From Branchiostoma floridae (lineage: Eukaryota > Chordata > Leptocardii > Amphioxiformes > Branchiostomatidae), in the NCBI RefSeq assembly GCF_000003815.2, contig NC_049993.1:4341555-4405554 (forward strand): a stretch of 64,000 bases of DNA. Direction: 5' to 3'. The notes below the pieces were generated by a model. That model was not told the DNA's origin and searched no databases. It saw only the letters and a list, made by a program, of their open reading frames with translations. Positions 54,101-64,000 of the stretch are shown here, one piece after another. The first letter of the stretch is position 1. Every line of letters starts with the position of its first letter. The position numbers and the translations under genes are program-made.

Positions 54101-57100
54101 CCTCCATCGCTGAGAACTATGATGTGGAGGAGATGGGCCGGCTGCTGCAGCTCATACTGGGCTGTGCTGTCAACTGTGATCGCAAACAGGGTAAGATAAT
54201 TGTAGTTACTTTACAGGGATCACAACAGGGATACAAGCACAAATTGCTTGTAGACTAAAAAACTGGAGACAAACTGCAAAAATTATTGTGCCCAGCAAAC
54301 TGTAGCCTACAGCATGGTTTTACAAACCCTGGAAAATGGAATAAGAAAAATGCATATTTGCATCTTTGTTGGTAAAAATACAGGAAATAGCCTTGTAATT
54401 TGCAAAGCTTGTGTACTTCATGTGGAAGTCAGATGCCTGCACTTGTGTCATGGGGTCTATAGTTTTTGGGCTCGCCTTTTCCAACGGGACAGCCTCTTAG
54501 TTGAGGTCTGGCAGAAATGATGCATGTATTACAGTGTATCCGTCATACATAGTCATTACCTATGTGGCTAAGGATAGTGATAATGGTATTTTACGTCAAA
54601 GTGTTTCCATCAGGCTCATCCCTCCAATAATGTGTGCCATTATTATATTACAGAGTACATACAGAACATCATGGGGATGGAAGAGGCAGTGCAGCATGCA
54701 GTCATGAATGCCATTCAGGAGGTCAGTAATGGTTAAGTGGGATCGTTTTTTGTGTTTACTAGTGAGACTAGTGTTCAGTTTATCCTCTCTGAGGATGAAT
54801 TGAACTGAACTGCACTGGTAAGACATGACATGACATGATTGATAAGTCTTTCAAATTCAATTTACTTGATACTATAGTTATTTTCATCCTTCAAACCATA
54901 AATGTAGATAACAGATAAAATAACAGGTTCTTACAGTACTTGTTTGTCCCCCACATATCTGCAGCTGATGAACAAAGAGGCACCTGCATCACCTGGAGTC
55001 CTGCCTGAGGTGGAGAAACAGCTGAGGGACACCATGGAAGAATTGAATGAGGTGAGCTTCACATGCCTTTTGTATATAACTTCCTATTATAATGATGTTT
55101 TAGGGACAGGGTTTTCTTGTTTTCATACAACCATAAGAAGTACATGTACATTTTACTTTCAGCAGTGAAATCCAAAATTGCAAATGCTACATGGAGATTG
55201 ATTGAAGTGTGACAGCTGCTGAATGTATAATGATGATGTGTTATACATGCCAGGTGCAGCAGCTGAAGTATAATTATGTTGTGTTGTACCTGCCAGGCGC
55301 GTGCAGCTAAAGAGGAGATAGCTCAGCGCTGTCACTAGTTAGACATGCAGGTGCAGCAGCTGATGTATAATGATGTTGTGTTGCACCTGCCAGGTGCAGC
55401 AGCTGATGTATAATGATGTTGTATTGTACCTGCCAGGTGCGTGCAGCTGATGTATAATGATGTTGTATTGTACCTGCCAGGTGCGTGCAGCAGATGTATA
55501 ATGATGTTGTATTGTACCTGCCAGGTGCAGCAGCTGATGTATAATGATGTTGTGTTGTACCTGCCAGGTGCGTGCAGCTAAAGAGGAGATAGCTCAGCGC
55601 TGTCATGAGTTAGACATGCAGGTACCACAGCTGATGTATAATGATGTTGTATTGTACCTGCCAGGTGCGTGCAGCTGATGTATAATGATGTTGTATTGTA
55701 CCTGCCAGGTGCAGCAGCTGATGTATAATGATGTCGTATTGTACCTGCCAGGTGCGTGCAGCTAAAGAAGAGATAGCTCAGCGCTGTCACGAGTTAGACA
55801 TGCAGGTGCAGCAGCTGATGTGTAATGATGTTGTGTTGTACCTGCCAGGTGCAGCAGCTGATGTATAATGATGTCGTATTGTACCTGCCAGGTGCGTGCA
55901 GCTAAAGAGGAGATAGCTCAGCGCTGTCACGAGTTAGACATGCAGGTGCAGCAGCTGATGTATAATGATGTTGTGTTGTACCTGCCAGGTGCAGCAGCTG
56001 ATGTATAATGATGTCGTATTGTACCTGCCAGGTGCGTGCAGCTAAAGAGGAGATAGCTCAGCGCTGCCATGAGTTAGACATGCAGGTGCAGCAGCTGATG
56101 GAGGAAAATGTTGTGTTGTACCTGCCAGGTGCATGCAGCTGATGTATAATGATGTTGTATTGTACCTGCCAGGTGCAGCAGCTGATGTACAATGATGTTG
56201 TATTGTACCTGCCAGGTGCAGCAGCTGATGTATAATGATGTTGTGTTGTACCTGCCAGGTGCGTGCAGCTAAAGAGGAGATAGCTCAGCAGCTGATGTAT
56301 AATGATGTTGTGTTGTACCTGCCAGGTGCGTGCAGCTGATGTATAATGATGTTGTGTTGTACCTGCCAGGTGCAGCAGCTGATGTACAATGATGTTGTAT
56401 TGTACCTGCCAGGTGCAGCAGCTGATGTATAATGATGTTGTATTGTACCTGCCAGGTGCGTGCAGCTAAAGAGGAGATAGCTCAGCGCTGTCATGAGTTA
56501 GACATGCAGGTGCAGCAGCTGATGGAGGAAAACACCCTGATGAAGGTGGAGAAGGACGAACTGTCCGACAAAGTCAACCAGGTGGATGGCTACGAAGACA
56601 CCAGGTACACAGATAGAGACTGGCAAGGAAGGGATAGAGTTCGTTAAGACTTTGAGTATGTCTCTATTTAAGTAATGGTTTAGATGGGAAGTTTGGGGGG
56701 AGGCTAGTGCAAAGGATGTCAGTAAAGTAAGGGATGTCAGGAGTTAAAGAAAAGGTAAATCATCTTTCAACTGTTAAGAAACTGTGGATTTGATTTATCC
56801 TGTTTTAAAGTTTTACTTGTTACTGTTTTATTTCTTCTTAGAAGTGCTTTATTGTCTATTTGTGGCAGTGGATTTTTCCATATCCTCTCCTCTGTATGAC
56901 TGGCTCTGACGTCTGGTTTCTCCTCTGTTCTGTTGTCTTGTTTGTTCTGTCACAACGTCGCCTTCTGTCGACACCATCTCCAGCTTTATAGAAACCATTC
57001 TGAGCGACGCCAGGTAAAAGTCATTCTCCTCATCACTCCATTCACAGAGATTGAAATCATTTTGCAGTCATCGTTGCACATTGGGCAACCTGGCTAAACA

Positions 57101-60100
57101 TAAAGGTTGCCCAGTGCTACCTCAGGTTCAGTTACCCAATGTTACACTGACAAATCTGTTGGAAGTCTGATTTTTGTCTGAAATTTGGAACAAACTCGAG
57201 TTGCTCACGAGACAAATCTCAACCAAAGCATAGCCAAGGGCAACCTTTGTTTCTAACATCAATTTTATAATGCACTCTCCACTTACATCACTAACTTTTG
57301 AGCAAAACTTTTTTATACTTATTTGACTCTTAGACTAATAAATTTGGATTGATCTTGATCTACTTTTTTAGAGTGTGTTATAGAAGGAGAAAGAAGCTCA
57401 GAGTTGATAATTTTCACCACTTTCACTGTGACTTTGATATGATTTTATTTATGTGTTAATTTGACAATCCTTTATCATATGGAAGTACTTCCATCTTTTC
57501 TATTACAATGAGACATAATCAAACTGGTATCTATGCAGGGCTCTAGCCAGCGTCCGTTTTTCCGTCAATTGACAGAAATTTGCTGCGTGTGACGGAAAAA
57601 ATTTAAAACCAATCCGTCAACCTTGACGGACAAAAATCTGATAAAAACTCCTTGGTGGAAGCAACAGGCCGCTTGGGGACGCCATCCACGGCTGTAAAAG
57701 CCACATACTGTTTGTTTTGCTATTGTTATGATTGTTGACAATGTGTGTCGGCGCCCTTTCGCATGCGATAATCTCATTAAAACCCGTTTTTCAAGGTCTC
57801 AGTTCAGTCTCTCTTTGACTCCTGGAATGGTGTTTTCGCGGCAATGGGAATTGGCTGACGGAAAAAAATTTCGAGCTGGCTAGAGCCCTGATGTATATAC
57901 ATGGAAGACTTAGTGTTTGTCCATCTCTACCAATGACTGTAGCACCCCGGCAGGCAGACGGTACATCCAGCTCACTCATCAGGTGGAGCAACTGCAGGAG
58001 GAGACCTACAGGCTAGAGACAGGTCTGTCATATTGTGTCAAGTGTGTCTTAGTAATACAAACAAATACTGTAATTCCTGATTTTTTCAATGTACTGTTAT
58101 GTTCACGGTTTTCACGGTGACGACTGTAACATGAACTTATCATTACTGATAACAAATGATTCACAGTTATCATTGGCCCTTACACTGGTACAGAACTGTT
58201 GTAAATGATAGATATGTTGACAGGCTTTTAGCCAGGCATGCGTCAACGCGTCATCTCGACGCACTTTTCTTAGAACAACAAGAAATTTGATGCCCCTGTA
58301 CTGGGGAGAAAATCATCTGACAGGCATGAAATTCTGATTGACCAGGGATGCTACCAGGTCATCTGTGGTCACAGTCTTCTACTGTGACATCTGTAACAGT
58401 ATTTTTGCCTCTTTGGATACCTTAGAATGCACTGTTTTAACTTAAAATCATCAAAAACTCTGCACCATGGAAGGTGGATGCCCCCAGACCCCCTACAATA
58501 GTCACTTACCGCGACTCACAGATAAGTTTGGACTCCCTATTATAAAATCCTAGCTAAAAGCCTGTATGTTGACAGTTGCAAACAATGTACTGCCTTTATT
58601 TTAATGACTTTGTAAAGTAGCTCCTCAGGTTATCAGTTTTTAATTTCAAAGGCAATGTTCTCTTATTGTATTGTATTATTCTGACCATCCTCCCACAGGG
58701 CGAGATGAGTACAGACTGAAGTGTGAAGAGATGGAGAAAGAGATCTTGGACCTAGCAGGGAAGGTAAGAAAACATATTATTAATAAGAAAACAGGACTAT
58801 TTCATAAGTACTGTTTGTCCATATTTTAGTGCGAGAAATACTGTAAATGCATTAAAGTTCGCGGGGATTTAATTTCGCGATAGCGGGAAAAAGGACTTTT
58901 CGCAGTGGATTTAATTTCGCGGTAACACCATAGACTGCAGTCTAATACCATAATAGAAAAATATTCGCGGTGGTTTTAAGTTCACGGTGAAGTGGCCACC
59001 GCGAAAACTGCGAACATTAATCCACTGCGAACATTTATGCATTTACAGTATTATGAAAGTTCTCACCAAGAGCTGTTGAAAATAAAGGAAATGCATCAAA
59101 GTGAGAAGAGTGCTGTCAAGGATTATACAATTGTACATGTTTTGATGAAATTGCAAATGTGTGAGTGCATTTTTAACTGCTATGATTTATGCACATTGTA
59201 ATATTGTGAAAAAACGTACATGCAGTTATGTTTATTTAAGGTGCTGATTTAACAGAAGTTATATTTGCAGATGAAATTATGCTAGTTTTACTCAAGCATA
59301 TGGTCCACTACCATACATGTAGTTTATGGACTTTTCCTGCCCCCCTCCCCCTACAGAATGAAGAGCTGATGGCCCTAGCTGCAGAGACACAGCTGCTGAA
59401 GGATGAGATGGACATACTCAGGCAATCTGCTGAGAAAACGGTCAGTAACACTTTCACTGATACAGAAGAAGTTGTCTTTGTCCTATGTAGCTTTCACTTC
59501 TACATAAAAAGGAGAATTTTTTTAGCCCAGTCCTAGAGAGGGAGATTATTTTGTGTCCATGCAGAAAGCTGATATAAGTGTAGACCATGGATCAGGGTTA
59601 GACAAGTTTTCAAAAATTCACTTGTCCTATCGGGCAAGTACATTAAAAATTTACTTGCCCGAACCAAATTTTCACTTGCCCGAAATTTTAATTACATTTT
59701 TCTATGTGTTTTCCCTTTCATAAATTTTCAGTTTTGTTAAGAGACGATGTCTAGCGAAATAATAGACGTTAAACGAGGACAACAACAACAACAAAATCCA
59801 TGTCTCTACTGGCTTAAAAATGACATGGTCAATATAGGCAGGCATTCAGCCCCATGTGCTGTCACACTCAGTGGTAATTTGAGTGGGTCACATCTGGAAA
59901 TTTTTACTTACCCATCGGGCAAGTGGGGAAGCACTTCTGCTTGCCCGAACAGCACTTTTACTTTCCCGGAACAATCGGGCTAATGGACTTGTTTATCCCT
60001 GCTGGATGTCTGCAGCTTCACACTTTTTCTGCCTGTCTTATGAGAGACCATATTGTAATTTTTTGTTGTTAGATATATGTTTTCATCAATTTTATGTCAT

Positions 60101-63100
60101 GAAGTTCTGACTTTTTGGATGGATGAAGTTTTTTTTCCCACCTCAACAAGCAAATTTCTGTCCTGGGACATAGGGATGGGTCCTGGAGAAAGCCCTGTGT
60201 AGACATAAATCACAATTTCATACATATTAAAGGCAACCTAAGCAATATTACATTGTTTAAAGTGGAATATTCTGAATAAGGCAGTCGATATAATATTGAC
60301 ATTTAATGCAGTATTCTAGCACATTTACATCATTATTTCATAAAATGAGCCGTTAAAAACGGCGCGGGAACGAGTTGCACAAGGATTCCAGATCAAGTCC
60401 TTATTTTGGGGGGGTACAATAATAAGGAATATCCTCGTGCAACTTGTCTCTGAGCAGTTTTTAACCGCTCAAAGTATGAAATGATGATGTAAATGTGAGA
60501 ATACAGTGCAGTAGATGTCAATATCATGCAGATTGCCATATTCAGAATATTTCCACTTTGACGCTGTAATATTGCTTAGGTTGACTTGATGAGTTGTGGC
60601 TCAATTTAATGCCTTACCACCTATATCTTGTTTTACAGTCCAAGTATGAGCAGACAATAGAAACATACAAGAAAAAATTGGGTGAGTCAGATTGAAATGT
60701 ACTGCCCCTTTTTTTTATCATATAGGCATTTTCTGTTTGAAGCAATACCAGTAACTCACTAGTAGACATTATTTAAAACTATTGTTGCAATTCTTTCCTC
60801 ATTCGCTGTACATGTATCAACTGATACCAACTCTACATTTTCCAGAGGACCTGGCTGACTTGAGGAGAACAGTGAAGATCTTGGAGGAAAAGAACACCGG
60901 TTACATGCAGCAAACAGTTGAACTAGAGGAGGTGGGTGGGATGAGAAACACCAATGTTTAATAGATTTCTATGTGTTATGGTATCATGACCAATATGAAA
61001 TATGGCCTAATGGTTGATGTTGCCTGGCGATATGATAATGTATAGTGTCTCCAGAAAAACATTATAATAATATAAAGCGAAATGTTGCGTTAATGTATGA
61101 AAGCACCATCTGATGATGTTTGTACTTTTGCTTTAAAGGAACTAAGAAAAGCGAACACACTGCGCTCCCAGCTGGACATGTACAAGAAGCAGGTGCAGGA
61201 GTTACATGGTAAGGTGTCAGAGGAGACCAAGAGGGCGGACAAGGCAGAGTTCGAGCTGAAAAGATCAACAGAAAAACTGGACACTGTCCAGAAAGAGAAA
61301 CAGGTAGGTTGTTTTGCCTGGTACGATATCATTAAGAAAATGTTTATCTTCCCTTTTTTTTTTTTTTTTACTCAATGGTCACCTCGTAACAAGGCCTGAA
61401 GGCCACTCAAGGTTACGGGTTACATGATTGGACAGCAAATCTTTGCCCTAGGTCAGAAACATCATGATTGAGACCAGCCCAATTGCTCACTATGAGTATG
61501 AGTGAGGACTAACTGACCCAATAGGCAAAGCAGGGGTTACGAGGGCTGCTCGGGAGATTCCCTACCCCTATTTTTGGCCGGAATGGTTTGATCCGCTCGG
61601 GTGGATGTTCCTTATCCCTTGACCTCCAGGTAGACTTGAAGATAAAGAGCTGTCCCTTTCCCTTGCCAGGGTTAAAATAATGTTTACTTAACAAAAAAAA
61701 TGCAGTTTCTACCTATTAATATTCATCATTGGAATTAGGTTTAGATTAGGGACTATGTGTGATGAGGGATTTCTGTAACTTGGGTTTAGATTGAGAATTA
61801 GGATTATTTGTACTTGATTAGGACTTAGTTTAGGAATAAGATTAACAGGATTATCATTTAATTGTTTGTCTGAGATGGCAGTAGGGTTACGAGGTCAGAT
61901 AAGGATAGTCTAACGCTACTGTAATTCCTGATTTTTTCAATGTACTGTTATGTTCACGGTTTTCACGGTGACGACTGTAACGTGAACTTATCATTACTGA
62001 TAACAAATAATTCACAGCCTTTGTTTATGTGCACTTTCCGCGACAGTGAACATTTACTTCCGAGAACAAGTTAAATTTTCTCAGACCGTGAAAGTTTGGT
62101 ACCGTGAAGACAAAGTGAATTACAGTATATGGTGTAGATATTAGTTGTAGGTTAATAGTGTTTCGGTCAATGTGACAATACTGTAGGAAACATTCCCAAT
62201 CCTGCCTTCTGTACATTACAGAGAATAGTCAATGAACGGGACACACTAAAGGAGACGAATGAGGAACTACACTGCATGCAGCTTCAGCAAGGTGAGGCTT
62301 GTTTGTGGGGTACATTTGTGGATCTTGTTGAGTAGAACTTCTGGTATTTAATTTTCTGGGCTTTTAAGTTGTATATATTTGACTGTCTTTTAAAGTGTAT
62401 TGTTAAGGAAAACTTTCTCAAATTGAATCTCAATACAAAATTTATAATTGTATAAAGTCACTTTTCTCTAACTTTTTAAGGTCTTGCTCAGTACAGCCTT
62501 GTCAAAACAAGGCGGCAGGCGGCGATTTTAGCCGCCTACTTACATTTTTCCAGCCGGCTACTTTGGGGTAGCATTTCAAAAAATAAAAGTTTAAGTCCAG
62601 TGCTCCCCGTTACAAAATCCCCCAGCAATTTTATTTGATAAATCTCTGGCAGTTTTCTGATAGTTGGCCCCCGGTTAGGGGTCATAGCGGGGAACCTATG
62701 CCAAATTTTTTTGAAATTCAGGATTTTTTTGTCAATTCAAAGTTTAAAGATAACAATAAAAGTTACCCAAAATACACCCCCAAACCATATTTAGGGGTCT
62801 AAATTTAACAAGGCTGCAGTACAGTGTAGGTCAGTAATACAACTGTATGACTAGCTACTAAGGATATACCATTCCCTACTTTGTAGTGACATTACTCTGA
62901 TTGATAAAGATGTTGTATCCAACAGGATCTCTTGCAGGCATTGGTAGTAATGTGGAGTCCCCAGTTGGCTCCCCCATCCCAGAAGTGGTACCACCCGAAA
63001 TTAAGTAAGTGCTACCTACTTTTCTGATGATTTCATGATGTTTGTCAAGAAGTTGCTTCATACGTTGTGGCTGTCCTTGTTACTTATAGTGAGAAGAAGC

Positions 63101-63298
63101 CAGCCAAATGAGTGGCAGAGTTGTTGACTTGTTTACTTCTGTTTTTGTTTACTCCAGGGAGAAGCTGATCCGCTTACAGCATGAGAACAAGATGCTGAAG
63201 CTGAAGGCAGAGGGTTCGGATGACGAGAGACTCGCCGTTTCCCAGGCGATGTTGGATGATGCCCAGGCCAGGACGAATGAACTAGAGACAGAGAATAG
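48137..63298 (+). CDS. HOOK: HOOK microtubule/dynein-cargo adaptor (first 18 exons)
   Basis: Exons: 48137-48175, 52568-52653, 52894-52966, 53110-53160, 54058-54190, 54654-54721, 54965-55051, 56456-56604, 56984-57013, 57958-58022, 58699-58763, 59357-59440, 60639-60681, 60846-60931, 61139-61303, 62222-62291, 62926-63004, 63158-63298. All phases agree; about 504 codons are visible of the roughly 720 usual, so the 3' end is outside. Exons 1-6 encode the Hook domain (LGDGVAMSEALCQI, YFSESWFGKIK, RLLQLILGCAVNCDRKQ, and the EEAVQHAVMNAIQEL helix that in vertebrate HOOK3 contacts the dynein light intermediate chain). Later exons are coiled coil (KRADKAEFELKRS, RDTLKETNEEL, RLQHENKMLKL). Hook proteins activate dynein-dynactin and link it to cargo. 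Exon 9 is a 30-nt microexon; exon 8 is preceded by an array of copies of its own start. Confidence 0.95.
49299..49479. mobile_element. Family 12 element, truncated by assembly gap
   Basis: Starts CAGGGCTTTAGCCAGCTCGA and runs in parallel with the complement of the right half of the element at 57,536-57,890 (GCGATAATC/GAAAGGGCGCCGACAC block). The remainder is hidden in the N run. Confidence 0.8.
49480..49847. other. Assembly gap (368 N) in HOOK intron 1
   Basis: The length is not the 100-N default, so it may be an estimated gap. Since a family-12 element of about 355 bp enters it, roughly the second half of that element is expected inside. Confidence 0.98.
50028..50605. repeat. Possible element with GCGCGTTAAAAATCTG subterminal repeats
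   Basis: GCGCGTTAAAAATCTGCGCG units at about 50,048 are opposed by CGCACAGATTTTAACGTGC at about 50,575, with outer GGGG / CCCC ends. It looks like a decayed inverted-repeat element; boundaries are approximate. Confidence 0.45.
51136..51487. mobile_element. hAT-like MITE family 13, copy 1
   Basis: Ends CAGGCTTTTAGCTAGG / CCTGGCTAAAAGCCTG with the perfect 8-bp duplication CTGTTGAG (51,128-51,135 and 51,488-51,495). HOOK intron 1. Second copy inverted at 58,221. Confidence 0.95.
51980..52371. mobile_element. MITE family 14 in HOOK intron 1
   Basis: Ends AGGCCTAGGAAAAAAAATGT / ACATTTTTTTCCCTAGGCCT, continued inward by TGTGTTTCCTGTTTC and its complement. No clear target duplication. Confidence 0.8.
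53336..53703. mobile_element. hAT-like MITE family 2, copy 2
   Basis: Same ends and GGGTGCACC subterminal blocks as 5,021-5,383, inverted relative to it. Flanks no longer match. HOOK intron 4. Confidence 0.88.
53750..54025. mobile_element. Dispersed repeat with hammerhead-like motifs (copy 2)
   Basis: Shares AATTGCCCTNAAGAAGGTG (about 53,791) and the right end CCTGATGAAACTATTCACGG (about 53,997) with the repeat at 36,719-37,360. Two stem motifs with a GAAA 3' box: about 53,796-53,821 and 53,855-53,883, the latter with an exact CTGACGA 5' box. HOOK intron 4. Confidence 0.5.
55245..56455 (+). repeat. Exon-derived minisatellite upstream of HOOK exon 8
   Basis: Two modules alternate: about 43 bases (GTGCAGCAGCTGATG, TATAATGATGTTGTATTG, TACCTGCCAG) and 54 bases identical or nearly so to the first 18 codons of exon 8 (VRAAKEEIAQRCHELDMQ). 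About five complete 54-base copies (starting near 55,297, 55,568, 55,751, 55,891, 56,031) and one truncated copy (near 56,260) precede the real exon at 56,456. Every 43-base module ends in an acceptor-like CTGCCAG. Units were duplicated from the junction of intron tail and exon start. Confidence 0.92.
57536..57890. mobile_element. Family 12 element, complete copy
   Basis: Ends CAGGGCTCTAGCCAGC / GCTGGCTAGAGCCCTG-like (right end AGCTGGCTAGAGCCCTG); subterminal TCCGTCAA / TTGACGGA blocks. No exact target duplication. HOOK intron 9. Confidence 0.85.
58068..58166. mobile_element. MITE family 5, truncated copy
   Basis: Left 99 bases of the family (CTGTAATTCCTGATTTTTTC onward), almost identical to 61,919, ending abruptly after GATTCACAG. 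HOOK intron 10. Confidence 0.9.
58221..58564. mobile_element. hAT-like MITE family 13, copy 2
   Basis: 344 bp with the perfect 8-bp duplication TATGTTGA (58,213-58,220 and 58,565-58,572). HOOK intron 10, inverted relative to the copy at 51,136. Confidence 0.95.
58841..59048. mobile_element. MITE family 4, copy 2
   Basis: 208 bp, TA-flanked, complement of the element at 20,017. HOOK intron 11. Confidence 0.9.
59593..60001. mobile_element. Family 11 element, copy 3
   Basis: 409 bp, the same length as and nearly identical to the copy at 44,632, with the GATGTCTAGCGAAATAATAG block shared but for a few bases. Flanks TGGAT and, after one extra base, TGGAT. HOOK intron 12. Confidence 0.88.
60228..60590. 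mobile_element. Palindromic foldback element in HOOK intron 12
   Basis: Arms AAAGGCAACCTAAGCAATAT and its complement enclose further inverted blocks (AATATTCTGAAT, ATATTGACAT, ATCATTATTTCATA), with a short GC-rich centre. A related fragment lies at 29,873. Target duplication unclear. Confidence 0.75.
61919..62125. mobile_element. MITE family 5, copy 2
   Basis: 207 bp, TA-flanked, nearly identical to the copy at 22,257. It ends 96 bases before HOOK exon 16. Confidence 0.92.
62494..62816. mobile_element. Element with CAG...CTG ends and 5-bp duplication (family 15)
   Basis: Ends CAGCCTTGTCAAAAC / TTTAACAAGGCTG; CAGTA flanks both sides (62,489-62,493 and 62,817-62,821). HOOK intron 16. Confidence 0.82.
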
Positions 63299-63807
63299 GT
63301 AAGCAGCATAGCTGGGGAGGGGTTGGGAGCTTTCCCCATGTAGTTTGAATGATTTTAGATGTGAGAGAAAGGATTTTCTATACACTTATGTACCACTAAG
63401 CTACTGTTTCTATAATGTACTTGTGTAGACTTGCTGTGTTTGAATTATCTGGAGAATAGCACTGATTCCAAGAAAATGAGCCAACTCAACAAAGAGAATT
63501 CAGTCTTCCAGTGTTAGTCTAACAGTAACAGTGTATTTTGACAGTTTTGAATTACAGGGTTATTACTCTCAAATAACCATTATTAGGTCTCCTTTGCATA
63601 ATTAATGATACACTTAGCTGAATTTATGAGGCAGATTGGATCACTTCCATGACTGGGTGTGTCTCCAACAAGGTTTAGTTACCACCTGTTTGTGATGGTC
63701 TGCTCAGTGTCAAGAGTTAGTACAAATTTTGGGGTACAAATTTCCTTATGAGCACATAGTTATTGCATGGTTGTCATGTGACCAGGATACTGTTAATGAT
63801 GTATAGA

Positions 63808-64000
63808 CAGGGTTCAAAATACCACCTGCATATGCAGGTTAATGCAGGTAAAATTGGAGCTGTGCAGGTATTTCTGGTGTCTACCTGCACCTAACCTGCA
63901 CTGGTCCATGTACTGGGTTTTATACATAAATGTCCATTGGTATATTGGTGTATATGGATTGTTATTAGCTGCATTGACTGTTACCACCTATAAAGTATAA
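63808..64000. mobile_element. Left part of a CAGGG-type MITE, cut by the window end
   Basis: Starts CAGGGTTCAAAATACC, followed by ACCTGCA/TGCAGGT blocks in both orientations, organised like family 2 (where the block is GGGTGCACC). The right end is outside the window. Confidence 0.65.

Noticed and set aside
55245-56455. CRISPR-like or separate small gene array
   Set aside because: Units are copies of an intron-exon junction of HOOK without unique spacers.

Overview
The window looks like a chordate of the amphioxus (Branchiostoma) type. The evidence is compact intron-rich genes, HOOK and RNF170-like genes lying head to head as I recall them lying in human, lineage-style tandem EGF/discoidin receptors, and introns packed with short non-autonomous DNA transposons. 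The species call is an inference from gene content and repeat style. All exon models were read by eye from splice sites and reading-frame phase; no alignment or transcript was available.

Layout. 1-3,640: no gene recognised; a locally repeated promoter-side segment at 2,434-3,535. 3,779-18,368 (+): gene A, a single-pass membrane protein with two EGF domains, five F5/8 type C (discoidin) domains (the fifth partly lost in an assembly gap) and a Ser/Thr-rich stalk. 19,847-26,952 (+): gene B, its tandem paralogue, with two discoidin domains, a long 11-residue mucin-like repeat, a membrane span and a related tail. 27,209-27,289 (-): tRNA-Ser(TGA). 29,664-31,046 (-): the last three exons of ALG14. 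34,754-37,635 (+): RNF170-like gene a, 5' end missing. 42,287-47,687 (-): RNF170-like gene b, complete in five exons. 48,137-63,298 (+): HOOK, the first 18 exons, running off the right edge.

The right half is strikingly symmetrical: ALG14 (-), RNF170a (+), RNF170b (-), HOOK (+). The two RNF170 paralogues converge. RNF170b shares a 449-bp bidirectional promoter with HOOK, and the missing 5' ends of ALG14 and RNF170a both point toward the 34,423-34,522 assembly gap. ALG14 (N-glycan assembly) and RNF170 (ubiquitin ligase) are ER-membrane proteins in known families; HOOK is a dynein-cargo adaptor; genes A and B are probable cell-surface binding proteins.

Most remaining sequence is repeats. At least fifteen families of short inverted-repeat elements can be delimited to the base, many with target duplications (TA, TTAA, 8-bp hAT-like, and a set with CAG...CTG ends and 5-bp duplications). 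Two insertions have a matching empty site within the window. LINE and SINE remnants lie mainly in gene A introns. A minisatellite built from an intron-exon junction of HOOK, a possible transposon-derived splice acceptor in gene B, and hammerhead-like motifs in a dispersed repeat are the most unusual items.
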